Below are positions 12,116-22,109 of a stretch of DNA of 64,000 nt, one piece after another. Within the stretch, counting starts at the first letter, position 1. Every line of letters starts with the position of its first letter. A program made the translations under genes and the position numbers. Origin of the DNA: Dallia pectoralis (lineage: Eukaryota; Chordata; Actinopteri; Esociformes; Umbridae); NCBI GenBank assembly GCA_029465975.1, contig CM055739.1, positions 10,646,513 through 10,710,512 of the forward strand. The letters run 5' to 3'. The notes below the pieces were generated by a model. The model made no database searches. It was not told the DNA's origin and saw only the letters and a list, made by a program, of their open reading frames with translations.

Positions 12116-12245
12116 AGTTAGTGAGTGTTAGTTAGTGAATGTTAGTTAGTGAATGTTAGTTAGTGAGTGTTAGTTAGTGAGTGTTAGTTAGTGAGTGTTA
12201 GTTAGTGAGTGTTAGTTAGTGAGTGTTTGTTAGTGAGTGTTTGTG
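12116..12245. repeat. 14-bp minisatellite, about 9 copies
   Basis: Unit TTAGTTAGTGAGTG, with early copies reading GAATG and a late copy TTTG. It is followed at about 12296-12357 by an unrelated short repeat of CTGACCCTAACTCACA type. Confidence 0.9.
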
Positions 12246-12605
12246 CTGTGTGATAGATTCACAGATCAGAAGAAGGAAACACTCTATGGCCACCTGACCC
12301 TAACTCACACTGACCCACACTGACCCTAACCCACACTAACCCTAACTCACACTGTGTCGGGCGTGATCCGTGTCGTGCGTGTGCCGTGTCGGGCGTGAGC
12401 TGCGTGCCAGGCTGAAGGCTGACTGAGGATGACAAAGCGGATGAGTTAATTCCCTCTATAAACTCTCCTTATCGTGTCGCCTCGGCCATTCACTAATAGC
12501 ATGTTTTAATTAGCCATTAGTGAACACGTTCTCATTGGCAAAGATATGGGGAGTAGGGTAGGGGGTATTCTGGACACACTGAGAATGGGGGTGGTATTGT
12601 TAAGC

Positions 12606-12845
12606 GTGTGTGTGTGTGTGCCTGTGTGTGTGTGTGCGTGTACGTGCCTGTGTGTGTGTGTGTGTGTACGTGCCTGTGTGTGCCTGCGTGTGTGTGTGTG
12701 CCTGTGTGTGTGTGCGTGTGTGTGTGCCTGTGTGTGCGTGTGTGTGTGTGTACGTGCCTGTGTGTGTGTGCGTGTGTGTGTGCCTGTGTGTGCATGTGTG
12801 TGCGTATGTGTGTGTGTGTGCCTGTGTGTGTGTGCGTGTGTGTGA
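12606..12845. repeat. GT-rich compound microsatellite
   Basis: 240 bp of (GT)n broken by regularly placed GCCTGTGTG and TACGTGCCTG. The interruptions recur every 20-30 bases, so it is part microsatellite and part minisatellite. Cys/Val frames on plus and His/Thr frames on minus are artefacts. Confidence 0.92.
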
Positions 12846-13277
12846 TATCAAGATGACGGCTCCATTCACACTTGGGCAGAACAATTACTGCGGTTGCGTG
12901 TCGTTTAACTCCTTACTAGCCACTGCTCACTTGGGAGTGGTACCATTGTAGAGGGAGACAATGAGTACCCAAGCACCCCCAACATGATCCTACAGACCTG
13001 CCGCCCCCCAAACCCCCCTCCACACACGGAGCACCGGTGTCCCCACCCGCGCTCTCCCCTCCCGTCTGTATTGTGTTTCGTGACCCAGTATCGACTCCTC
13101 TGATTGGCAATCCCCCGCACACCGGCTTCACTCTGGTCAGGGTCCGCTAGGAGAGATAGGGCTAATTAAGCACGGACAATAACAACAAACAAACAAACAG
13201 ACAAACAGAGTTGGAATACCAAGAGGTCATTGAGAAGCTACTGCCTGTGTCTCCTAATTAGCACTGTTTATCAAGTG
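12846..13277. other. Single-copy-looking non-coding DNA
   Basis: Unique sequence with a short AAAC-type run (about 13185-13207). No gene seen. Confidence 0.4.
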
Positions 13278-13483
13278 ACACACACACGCACACATGCACG
13301 CGCACACACACGCACACTTACACGCACACATGCACGCACACACACACATGCACACGCGCGCACACACACACACATCTAGAGATGTGCATTTAGCAATGGT
13401 ACACATACAGTACAAAGTGCGCGCAAGCACATGTGCACACACACACACACACATACCACACACACACAGACACACACACAGAA
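13278..13483. repeat. Two (CA)n tracts with a unique spacer
   Basis: CA/CG alternating tracts at about 13278-13375 and 13434-13483 are separated by about 60 bp of unique DNA. Confidence 0.9.
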
Positions 13484-14013
13484 TAGTATCTTATTCAGTT
13501 GTACCTCTGGATTTGCTAATCTAAATACTTGTGTTGAAAATGATTGATAAAATGATTTTGGAAATGTGGTTGGCCTAGTGAAATGATATTTAGCTTGAAG
13601 TGTGTGCCTGTCTAATACTGAGTCTGTACCCATGGGAGCTGAGTCTGTGTTGGGGATCAATCAAACCTGGGCCAAATCAAAGTGATTAAGGGCCAGCATA
13701 TCAATAAGCGCTTTATATTAGATTTACTCACCATCGTTGGATTGCACAAAGTCAGCAGAAAAATGGAGAGCAAGTTTTAAATGAACTGTGGTCCAACTGC
13801 TGGCTATTGGGCAATATAAATCATTAAACATCAATCAGATTACGGAGCCCTGAAATAAAAAAACAAAAGTGATCTCTTCATGGAGGAATAGGACAGCTCA
13901 CTGTTAGCCTCTGGTGAAATGGCCTTTGCTTTAGTTTCTGAGAATTATTTGGCTATATTTTTATGTTCTAATTGTAAATGTGAAATGGTTTTGTTTGAGG
14001 TTCCAATGGTAGT
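13484..14013. other. Unique DNA, possible conserved non-coding element
   Basis: The part from about 13670 to 13860 is repeat-free and rich in homeodomain-type cores (AATAAATCATTAAACATCAATCAG region, including ATCAATCA). This composition is common in conserved enhancers, but conservation cannot be shown here. Confidence 0.25.
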
Positions 14014-15134
14014 ATGGCCCTAGTGTTAGGTTATACGGGTAAATGGCCCTATTGTTAGGTTATACGGGTAAATGGCCCTAGTGTTAGGTTATACGGGTAA
14101 ATGGCCCTAGTGTAAGGTTATACGGGTAAATGGCCCTAGTGTTAGGTTATACAGGTAAATGCCCCTAGTGTTAGGATATACAGGTAAATGGCCCTAGTGT
14201 TAGGTTATACGGGTAAATGGCCCTAGTGTTAGGTTTTATGGGTAAATGGCCCTAGTGTTAGGTTATACGGGTAAAATGGCCCTAGTGTTAGGTTATACGG
14301 GTAAATGGCCCTAGTGTTAGGTTATACGGGTAAAATGGCCCTACTGTTAGGTTATATGGGTAAATGCCCCTAGTGTTAGGATATACAGGTAAATGGCCCT
14401 AGTGTTAGGTTATACGGGTAAAATGGCCCTAGTGTTAGGTTATACGGGTAAATGGCCCTAGTGTTAGGCTATACGGGTAAAATGGCCCTAGTGTTAGGTT
14501 ATACGGGTAAATGGCCCAAGTGTTAGGTTATACGGGTAAATGGCCCTAGTGTTAGGTTATACGGGTAAAATGGCCCTAGTGTTAGGTTATACGGGTAAAT
14601 GGCCCTAGTGTTAGGTTATACGGGTAAAATGGCCCTAGTGTTAGGTTATACAGGTAAATGGCCCTAGTGTTAGGTTGTACGGGTAAAATGGCCCTAGTGT
14701 TAGGTTGTACGGGTAAAATGGCCCTAGTGTTAGGTTGTACGGGTAAAATGGCCCTAGTGTTAGGTTATACGGGTAAATGGCCCTAGTGTTAGGTTTTACG
14801 GGTAAATGGCCCTAGTGTTAGGTTATACGGGTAAAATGTCCCTAGTGTTAGGTTATACAGGTAAATGGCCCTAGTGTTAGGTTGTACGGGTAAAATGGCC
14901 CTAGTGTTAGGTTGTACGGGTAAAATGGCCCTAGTGTTAGGTTATACGGGTAAATGGCCCTAGTGTTAGGTTATACGGGTAAAATGTCCCTAGTGTTAGG
15001 TTATACGGGTAAATGGCCCTAGTGTTAGGTGGTACGGGTAAAATGGCCCTAGTGTTAGGTTGTACAGGTAAAATGGCCCTAGTGTTAGGTATTACAGGTA
15101 AATGGCCCTAGTGTTAGGTTATATGGGTAAAATG
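14014..15134. repeat. 29/30-bp minisatellite, about 38 copies
   Basis: The unit is 29 or 30 bp: ATGGCCCTAGTGTTAGG followed by TTATACGGGTAA, with one A gained (GGGTAAAATGG) in many copies. About 38 copies. Substitution variants (TTGTACGGG, TTATACAGG, ATGTCCC) are shared in blocks, e.g. three successive TTGTACGGG units near 14675-14755, showing local multi-unit duplication. The array ends in a short (TA)n run against a Tc1 relic. Confidence 0.96.
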
Positions 15135-15199
15135 TATATATATATACAGGTAGAATTGCTGTCGAGTCCACATACTTTGGTTACCGAGATTACGCAGCT

Positions 15200-15672
15200 A
15201 TGAATTTGTCCTTTCCTAGAGTGATGGATTTCACCAGAGCTTGGCCAGTCCATCACCTTAACCCTCAGATTCTTTAGCAAGGCAATAGTCCTCTTCGAGG
15301 TGTGTTTGGGGTTGTTATCATGTTGGAATACTGTCCTGCGGCCCCTGGTTCAGTATGTCACAGTACATGTTGTCATTTATGGTTCCCTGACTGAACTGTA
15401 GCTCCCCTGTGCCGGCAGCACTCATGCAGCCCCAGACCATGACACTGCCACCACCATGCTTGACTCTAGGCAAGACACACAAGTGTGTCTTGGTCTCATC
15501 GGACCACATAACATGGTTCTAGGAATCCATGTCCTTAGTCTGTTTGTCTTGCAGGCTTTCTTGTGCATCGTCTTTAGAAGAGGCTTCCTTCTGGGACAAC
15601 GCATGCAGACCAATTTGATGCAGTGTGCGTCGTATAGTCTGAGCACTGACAGTGTGACCTCTCACACCTACA
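15200..15672 (-). pseudogene. Tc1-like transposase fragment (DDE type), frameshifted
   Basis: Reading the minus strand, family-typical blocks appear in order but in different frames: HTVSAQTIRRTLHQIGLH, then RRKPLLKTMHKKA, KDMDS, then MWSDETK with the first catalytic aspartate, KHGGGSVMVWGCMSAAGTG, and QHDNNPKHTSK carrying the second catalytic aspartate. About 80 bp normally lying between SDETK and KHGGG are missing, the third catalytic acidic residue is not found, and the N-terminal helix-turn-helix half is absent. Several frameshifts and stops exclude activity. Intact members cut and paste DNA at TA sites; this copy cannot. Confidence 0.85.
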
Positions 15673-15895
15673 TCTGGCGCGTGCAATGATGATGCAGTTA
15701 ATAGTGACGATTCTCTGACCAATCAGCAGTCTGCCTTGTTTTCACGTCACATTTTAGTATCGCCTCAGCTCGCTCAGAACCTCGCCTGAGGTGGTACGAA
15801 AAAAAGTACCTGGAAGCAGGTACAGGTACAACTTTTACCCAGTGGAAAACCAAAAAAGCCGAGTCGAGCTGGTTCTGTGTAGTGGAAAAGCGCCA
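15672..15895. mobile_element. hAT-like MITE fragment nested in the Tc1 relic
   Basis: The segment contains GTACGAAAAAAAGTACCTGG, CCAGTGGAAAACC, GAGTCGAGCTGGTTC and a terminal AGTGGAAAAGCGCCA. These are features I associate with a common non-autonomous fish DNA transposon with GTGGAAAAGCG-type ends. Only one end is clear, so the copy is truncated or was deleted on the left. Family assignment is from memory. Confidence 0.55.
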
Positions 15896-16179
15896 TTAGG
15901 TGTGTCCTCAATTTTGTTGCCAGCAGTTCAGAAATTAATGGGTTTGTGTTGAGTTATTTTGAGGAGACAACAAGTGTACACTGTTATACAAGCTGTACAC
16001 TCACTACTTTACATTGTAGCAAAGTGTAATTTCTTCAGTGTTGTCACATGAAAACATGTGAAGGGGGTACTCACTTTTGTGAGATACTGTACGTCTGGAA
16101 TTTCTGAATTAGATGGTGACCCTCTAAATAACGATCATCACTGATTGCTGGTGACAGTCCAATGCTAGTCTTTTGTTCA

Positions 16180-16372
16180 ACAGTCTGTCTGTCCGTCTGT
16201 CTCTCTTCCCTATGTTTGTCTGTCAGTTTTTACTCTGTCTGCCTGCCTGCCTATCTGTCTGTCTGCCAGCCTATCTGTCTTTCACTCTGTCCATTTGTCT
16301 GTCTGTCTTTCACTCTGTTGGTCTGTCTGTCTTTCTCTCTGTCGGTCTGTCTGTCTGTCCGTCCGTCACAGA
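16180..16372. repeat. (TCTG)n tetranucleotide microsatellite
   Basis: About 190 bp of imperfect CTGT/CTGC units with TTTC and CTCT interruptions. Confidence 0.9.
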
Positions 16373-17429
16373 GTTAATGTGAGGATTAACCTGGCAGTTG
16401 AGTCAGACGCCCACCCAGCCAGTCAGTTTCACAGCCATTGTAACCTCACAAAGTGAAGGGTTCAGACAAACAGTATGGATCTACAGCACATTACTCTAAC
16501 ACACAGACCCCCAGGACAGAAGCCTTATTGTGTGTGTGTGTGTGTGTGTGAGTGTGAGTGTGAGTGTGAGTGTGTGTGTGTGTGTGTGTTAGAGCTGTGT
16601 TTTTCCTGCTATCTGTAAATAATTTGCTTTCTAGGGACTATTTTAGCTGCCCGAAAAACATGCACAGACACAAACACACACATGCACACACACACACATG
16701 CACACACACCCAACTGCTCCCATTTCCATGGAGACAATGTGTCCCTTACCCTTTTATGTTGGTCTCCCAGTAAATTTAAATTGGCGATAGCATTTGACCT
16801 TTAACCTCCTCCCAACCCTAACCCATGCACAGCCGTTCCCCATTCCAGGCCTCTACACTCCGAACCAGTAGAGCTAGAAACAAGCTGGGAAAAAAGCAAT
16901 TTAACATGCCAGCCCACAACAGAGCCCGGGTCAAATTAAAGCTGCGTGTTTTCCGCCGTCGGATCAAACCGTTCCGGTTCCCAGTACGCTAAGTGTTGTC
17001 CGGACTGTGTTGCCTTGTATCGCACACTTCCAGAGGCCAGAACAGAGTGCATTATTGTTGCACTCCTTGGTGTGATCTAATCTAGGACGGCATAAAGGAA
17101 ACCCAATCTGTTTACGGCTCTGATTGGAATTACACAATCAATTACCACCTCCCGCCGAGTCCAAAATGAGCAGGGCCCAAAAGACAGGGGAATTGGTTAA
17201 ATGTTATTGTTGCGAGGCCATTATCCAGCAATCGCCTGGTTAATGCAGGAAAATGACATTCATTAAAAGCCTCAACAGGAATCTCCCAGAGGGCCGCGCT
17301 GCAGCTGACCCCCATTCAGGAGAGAGCTTTGTCTCTGCCGTCCACCGTGGGGAGGGAAGATCATGTCAAAGACACAAAATGAGGAGAGCGCTCCTTTGTA
17401 GAGAGACACAGGCTGGCTCACTCCCTATG
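16373..17429. other. Unique DNA with GT and CA microsatellites
   Basis: GT/GAGT microsatellite at about 16530-16590 and CA tract at about 16660-16710. The stretch about 16880-17285 is unique, has balanced composition and contains AT-rich cores such as GGTTAATGCAGG and ATTCATTAAAAG. It could be a conserved non-coding element, but nothing in the sequence proves that. Confidence 0.35.
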
Positions 17430-17690
17430 CAAGTGTGTGTGCGCGTGTGTGTGTGTGTGTGTGTGAGTGGCTGTCTGTGTGTGTGTGTAAGAGAGTGTGA
17501 GTGACTGAATGAGTGGGAGACAGGGTTAATTACGTCATTCTGTGTGCGTGCACGAGCGCGCGTGTGAGTGTGTGTATCTGTGTGTGTGTGTAAGAGAGTG
17601 TGAGTGACTGAATGAGTGGGAGACAGGGTTAATTACGTCATTCTGTGTGCGTGCACGAGCGTGTGTGTGTATCTGTGTGTGTGACAGTGC
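17430..17690. repeat. GT tract containing a 103-bp tandem duplication
   Basis: TAAGAGAGTGTGAGTGACTG and the following ~70 bases through CGTGCACGAGCG occur at 17488 and again at 17591, 103 bases apart and nearly identical, inside a longer (GT)n context. The duplication probably arose by unequal exchange between GT tracts. Confidence 0.9.
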
Positions 17691-18487
17691 CTGTATGAGT
17701 GTGTGAAACAGCGAGCCAGCATAGAAACGAGCGCACCTATCATTCTGTACTATGAGCCATGCAACCCAAGCCTGAGGTACCGGGGACCGGCCAGCTCCCA
17801 TGCAACGCATCACCAAAACACTCCAGCGTGTGTAACCTCTCTCTGATCCCAGATCAGACCCGGGACAGGCCTCAGACTAGCAATTTGTACAAGTGACACG
17901 AGAGCCATCGCGCGTCGTCACATGTCGCGCGAGTAAGCGCGCGATTGTCCGAGGTAATCCATCAAACAGCCTCGCAGGTGTTACAGGACAGAGGCAGCTC
18001 ACAAGGGCTGTTGGTATCCATGACGTTCACATTACAAGCCCGGTGTCTTCCTCTGGATCATCCCGGCATGGGTAACAACCGGCAACGCAAAGTCTCTCGC
18101 CTCGTTCTATTCGCAGCGCAGAGGGCGGGAGTCGGCCGGTAACGAAAGAAGGGAGGGAAAGAAGTGTCTGGGGTGACAGGATGTTCGTCTGTGGTCATTT
18201 GGGACCCGCTGTAACGTCCGGAAATATTCATTTTGCCTTTTACTCTTGTCCTCCGCGGTGAGTCCCTATCAATCAGGGCGATGACAGGATGATTGATCTC
18301 CTCCTTTTGTTTGCTTTCGGCGTTTAAGCACTATCAACATTATTAGGAATCGTGAAAAAGAACGTTCCTGTTGCGGAGAAACGTCCCTTTCCGCGTTGAA
18401 GGCCTGTAACATGACACCAAATGAAAGCAAGGCTTGTGGTGCTGTAAAACAGAAGAAAACACAAGCAGTTTCCTTTTCAATGGATAT
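17691..18487. other. Single-copy-looking, CpG-containing DNA
   Basis: Unique DNA with a moderately CpG-rich portion at about 17900-18150 (CATCGCGCGTCGTCACATGT region). No promoter element or coding exon can be supported. Confidence 0.35.
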
Positions 18488-18497
18488 TGTGTGTGTG

Positions 18498-18529
<32 letters not shown>

Positions 18530-18560
18530 TCACACTGCGTACGCGCATGTGTGTGTGTCC
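18488..18560. repeat. (GT)n and (GCGT)n microsatellite
   Basis: A GT run grading into four GCGT units, then broken alternating purine-pyrimidine DNA. Confidence 0.9.
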
Positions 18561-18711
18561 GCGCACATAAATCTTGTCTTTGTGCAGCTTCCCACGTGCG
18601 AGAAGCAGGCAGGCAGTGTGTTAAGCCCCTGATTGAGAAACAAGACACAGTAGCAACATTCCTCACAGTTCACCGAGGCATCTGTCTCCACCAGTATGGG
18701 AGCTCCACCAG

Positions 18712-19068
18712 GGAGAGAGACAGAAATAGAGGACAAGAGAGAACGAGACAGATAGAGAGATAGAGAGACGTCGAGAGGTAGAGAGAATGACAGCGGGGAG
18801 ACATAAGGACGGATTCTTTCATCTCTCTTTCACTAATTGTCGCTGTCTTTCTCTCTTTCTATCATTCACTTTCCCGTTTCTGTCATTTCCACTCTGGCTC
18901 TCTCTCTCTCTCCTTCTGTCTCTCTCTCTCCTATAGTGTCCCTCTCTCTCGGTCGGTCTCTCTCTCTTCTTCCGACTCTCTCTTTCTCTCCCTCTGTCTT
19001 GCTTTTCATTACATAGACAGCGTCGTGGGATAGAAACACCAGGGTTTTTTCTCTCTCTCTCTCTAGTC
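18712..19068. repeat. GA-rich then CT-rich simple-sequence region
   Basis: A GAGA/GACA-rich stretch (about 18712-18795) is followed by imperfect CT DNA (about 18820-19068). The change from purine-rich to pyrimidine-rich on the same strand makes large imperfect inverted pairing possible. Arg/Glu-rich frames here are artefacts. Confidence 0.8.
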
Positions 19069-19189
19069 TCAGTGTGAGTTTTGTCTTCCATCATCTGCTC
19101 AGAGCTGTGAGTCAGCTCTGGGTCATATCACAACAAGACGCTCTACCCTACGAGTTTAGCACCCGACAAAGACTGCAGCCGCTGACTCC

Positions 19190-19465
19190 TTCACACACAC
19201 ACACGCACGCAGACACGCACGCACACACACACACACAGATATACACTCTCAAACCAAGACATTTTTAGACCCACTGAAAAAAAGAGTATATGCAACGGAA
19301 ACGTTAGGGTCACATATATTGTTGACTACATTAAAAATAGTAGATGTTGCTGGCTACACTGACCTTGTTAAACAGGAAAACCTGCCTGTCAAGAACAAAA
19401 TCCATGTGTGTTTGTGTGTGTGTGTGTGTGTGTGAAGGAGTCAGCGTGTGTGTGTGTGAGACACA
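19190..19465. repeat. (CA)n then (GT)n microsatellites in opposite orientation
   Basis: A CA tract at about 19193-19238 and a GT tract at about 19404-19462 lie about 170 bp apart in inverse orientation. GAAGGAGTCAGCGTGTGTGTG near 19434 mirrors CTGACTCCTTCACACACACAC near 19184, so this is a genuine inverted duplication of flanking sequence plus microsatellite. Confidence 0.75.
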
Positions 19466-19571
19466 GGGTGAGTGATAGAGAGACAGATTGAGTGGTCGGT
19501 CTAGAGGAGAAGTAGAGAGCGACACATTAGTAGCTCGTCTTTAAATTCACACCTCATCCCCAGCAGTGGGT

Positions 19572-19617
19572 CCTGCCCATGTACCTCTGGAAATCAGTCC
19601 AGAGGTACATGGGCAGG
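19572..19617. repeat. Perfect 20-bp inverted repeat (hairpin)
   Basis: CCTGCCCATGTACCTCTGGA at 19572-19591 is the exact reverse complement of the 20 bases at 19598-19617, with a six-base AATCAG loop. No mismatches. It stands alone in unique DNA. Confidence 0.95.
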
Positions 19618-19890
19618 TCAATGGTAACCGCTAAGAGACATTGCTTCTGCGTGTGTGTGTGTTTGGTGAACGTTTGTGTGAGAGTCTAGAGCTGAGGGAG
19701 GAATAGTCTATTTTTATCCCACGTCTCCTCAGGTCGCTGTCGGATCGTAGCGCGGGGGGAAGATTGGGGGCGGGGGATGATGACATCCTGGGGATCTCGG
19801 AGTCATGACGATCTGCGACGGCTTCTCCGAGACGACCCCATTCAGCGGGCCAGGGGTTCTCCACGACCCGGCACAGATTCATGTACGCGT

Positions 19891-20623
19891 AATGTTAAGG
19901 TGACGCAAGTATGTTAGCGTGACGCCGGTATGTTAGCGTGGCGTCTGTATGCTAGCATGACGCCGGTATGTTAGCGTGATGTCTGTATGTTAGCGTGACG
20001 TCTGTATGTTAGCGTGACGTCGGTATGTTAGCGTGACGTCTGCATGTTAGCGTGATGTCGGTATGTTAGAGTGACGTCGGTATCTTAGCGTGACGTTTTA
20101 TGTTAGCGTGACATCTGTATGTGAGCGTGACGTCTGTATGTGAGCGTGACGCCTGTATGTTAGCGTGACGTCGGTATGTTAGCGTGACGTCTGCATGTTA
20201 GCGTGACGTCGGTATGTTAGAGTGACGTCGGTATCTTAGCGTGACGTCTTATGTTAGCGTGACGTCTGTATGTGAGCGTGACGCCGGTATGTTAGCGTGA
20301 CGTCTGTATGTTAGCGTGACGTCAGTATGTTAGCAGGACGTCTGTATGTTAGCGTGACGTCTGTATGTGAGCGTGACGCCGGTCTGTTAGCGTGACGTCT
20401 GTATGTTAGCGTGACGTCAGTATGTTAGCGTGACGTCTGTATGTGAGCGTGACGCCGGTATGTTAGCGTGACGTCTGTATGTTAGCGTGACGTCAGTATG
20501 TTAGCAGGACGTCTGTATGTTAGCGTGACGTCGGTATGTTAGCGTAACGTCGGTATGGTAACGTGACGCCGGTATGTAAGCGTGACATCGGTTTGTTAAC
20601 GTGACGTCGATACGTTAACGTGA
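19891..20623. repeat. 19-bp minisatellite with CRE-like motifs, about 38 copies
   Basis: The unit is GTTAGCGTGACGTCTGTAT (19 bp), about 38 copies with many single-base variants. Most units contain TGACGTC. Three contain the full palindrome TGACGTCA (20317-20324, 20412-20419, 20488-20495). TGACGCC and TGACATC variants also occur. A multi-unit block (CTGCATG to TATCTTAGCG) is seen twice about 140 bp apart. Each unit has two or three CpG sites, high for a fish repeat expected to lose CpG by methylation. Confidence 0.95.
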
Positions 20624-21223
20624 CCAGCTCTTCACTGCTGTAAGCCTGTGCACAGTTCAGAGTGGAGCCATTATGGTTTCTTTAAGAAAAGGTGTGGACG
20701 CGATGCGAACGATCAACTGGCAGCGCGTTTGAAAAAGAGAAAAAAAACACAATCAACACCAGAGGTTCACAGACGAAACCTGGATGACGTCTGCCATAAC
20801 AGGTGTCAATGGCATTGCCCCTTCTTTAATCAACACCGGCAAAGATGGTTACTGGGGCAACTCAAACAATCCCAGCACCGCTGAATTCGAGAGCTAAATT
20901 GACGGGTGTGTGTGTGTGTGTGGGGGGGATGGGGGTGAGTGGCCAGCAGACTCCACGGATCCACTCCGAGGAGGAGGAGGAGGAGGGAACAACAAGCGTT
21001 CCAACTCCAGCGAGTCATCTTGGGCAGCCATCATTATCTGTTAAAGAGCCCCGGCCCCCGATGGATCATCATTACTAGCTACATTAGAACTACTTTGATT
21101 AAACTCCTCTAATCCTTAACAGACAGCTGCAGCCCATTCACAGCTGCCTGGCTGCCTAATCTCCCCAATACTAAATACACCAGAGACAATGGGAAACAAA
21201 TGACAACTTATATAGGAATAGGA
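20624..21223. other. Single-copy-looking non-coding DNA
   Basis: Unique sequence with a short GT/G run at about 20907-20936 and a (GAG)n run near 20968-20987. No gene supported. Confidence 0.4.
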
Positions 21224-21872
21224 GGGAGACAAAGGCGTGGGGAGGGAGGGGTGCAGGGCGGGGGTGGATGGTGGGGGGGGCACTGTTTTGTATCAAAGCC
21301 CGAGCTTAACTGTGCTGACGGGACGGTGGAGATGGAGATGCCAGGAGAGGTTTTATTCTGTCGACACCGTGAGGTGAAATAAGAGGAGAGGGAGAGAGGG
21401 AGGGGAGAGGGAGGGACGGGGCCGAGGGATGGGGGGTGGGTGGGAGGGAGAGAGGAGAGGGATGGGGGTGGGAGGGAGGGGAGAGAGGGAGGGACGGGAG
21501 AGAGGGAGGGAGGGGGCCGAGGGATGGGGGGTGGGAGAGAGGGAGAGAGGAGAGGGATGGAGGGAGGGGAGAGAGGGGGGGAGAGAGGGAGGGAGGGGGC
21601 CGAGGGATGGGGGGTGGGTGGGAGGGAGAGAGGAGAGGGATGGGGGGTGGGAGGGAGGGGAGAGAGGGATGGAGGGAGGGGAGAGAGGGAGGGGAGAGAG
21701 GGAGGGGAGAGAGGGATGGGGGGTGGGAGAGAGGGAGAGAGGAGAGGGATGGAGGGAGGGGAGAGAGGGAGGGGAGAGAGGGAGGGAGGGGGCCGAGGGA
21801 TGGGGGGTGGGTGGGTGCTGGAGCAGGATGGATGGATGGAGGGAGGGACAGAAAAGGAGAGGTAAAAACTGA
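21224..21872. repeat. Polypurine GGGA/GAGA repeat region
   Basis: A G-rich stretch (21224-21275), about 100 bp of unique DNA, then about 495 bp of nearly uninterrupted purine on the plus strand (about 21378-21872) made of GGGAGG, GAGAGAGG and GGGATGGGGGGTGGG. The block GGGCCGAGGGATGGGGGGTG recurs at about 21419, 21508, 21596 and 21789, so the region is an expanded minisatellite with an irregular ~90-bp period. It has many runs of three or more G. Confidence 0.92.
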
Positions 21873-22109
21873 CTTGCATCTTACCTTCCTTAGGTTCCAC
21901 CACACTCACTGCGCATTAACGAAAACAGTCAGGGCACAGACGTCCTGCTCGTTCTTCCTCCTTGGTGTCAAACCGACCAAATATGAGAGCAAGGTAGGAT
22001 CGTCAAGGAGGTAGAGAGCGAAAGAGGAGATGTATAGGGAGAAATGGAACTCACCCTGAAACGGCACAAATGTCTATAGTGGGGTCCTCAGAATACATCA
22101 TGTTGAATG

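Larger units (their letters stand above)
15150..16091 (-). mobile_element. Degenerate Tc1-like DNA transposon with nested MITE
   Basis: The right end at about 15896-16091 has the layout I remember for the terminal region of a widespread fish Tc1 family, ending TTTTGTGAGATACTGTA with the terminal TA at 16090-16091. The middle encodes broken transposase on the minus strand. A 224-bp MITE-like segment interrupts the element between the transposase remnant and the right end, and the left end is lost in the TA run at about 15135-15147. The copy is defective: the terminal repeat partner and the transposase DNA-binding domain are missing. Confidence 0.8.

Noticed and set aside
12296..12357. CCCTAA-like words as an interstitial telomere
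   Set aside because: Only about three isolated CCCTAAC words occur within a different short repeat (CTGACCCTAACTCACA); there is no tandem TTAGGG array.
12546..12951. Cys/Val- and His/Thr-rich frames at GT/CA microsatellites (here and near 9379-9650, 13254-13524, 18396-18763, 52035-52847)
   Set aside because: They are dinucleotide repeats translated in different frames, with no unique protein sequence.
21208..22014. Ser/Pro-rich minus and Gly/Arg/Glu-rich plus frames of 140-233 codons
   Set aside because: They translate the polypurine/polypyrimidine tract; several frames on both strands are open at once.
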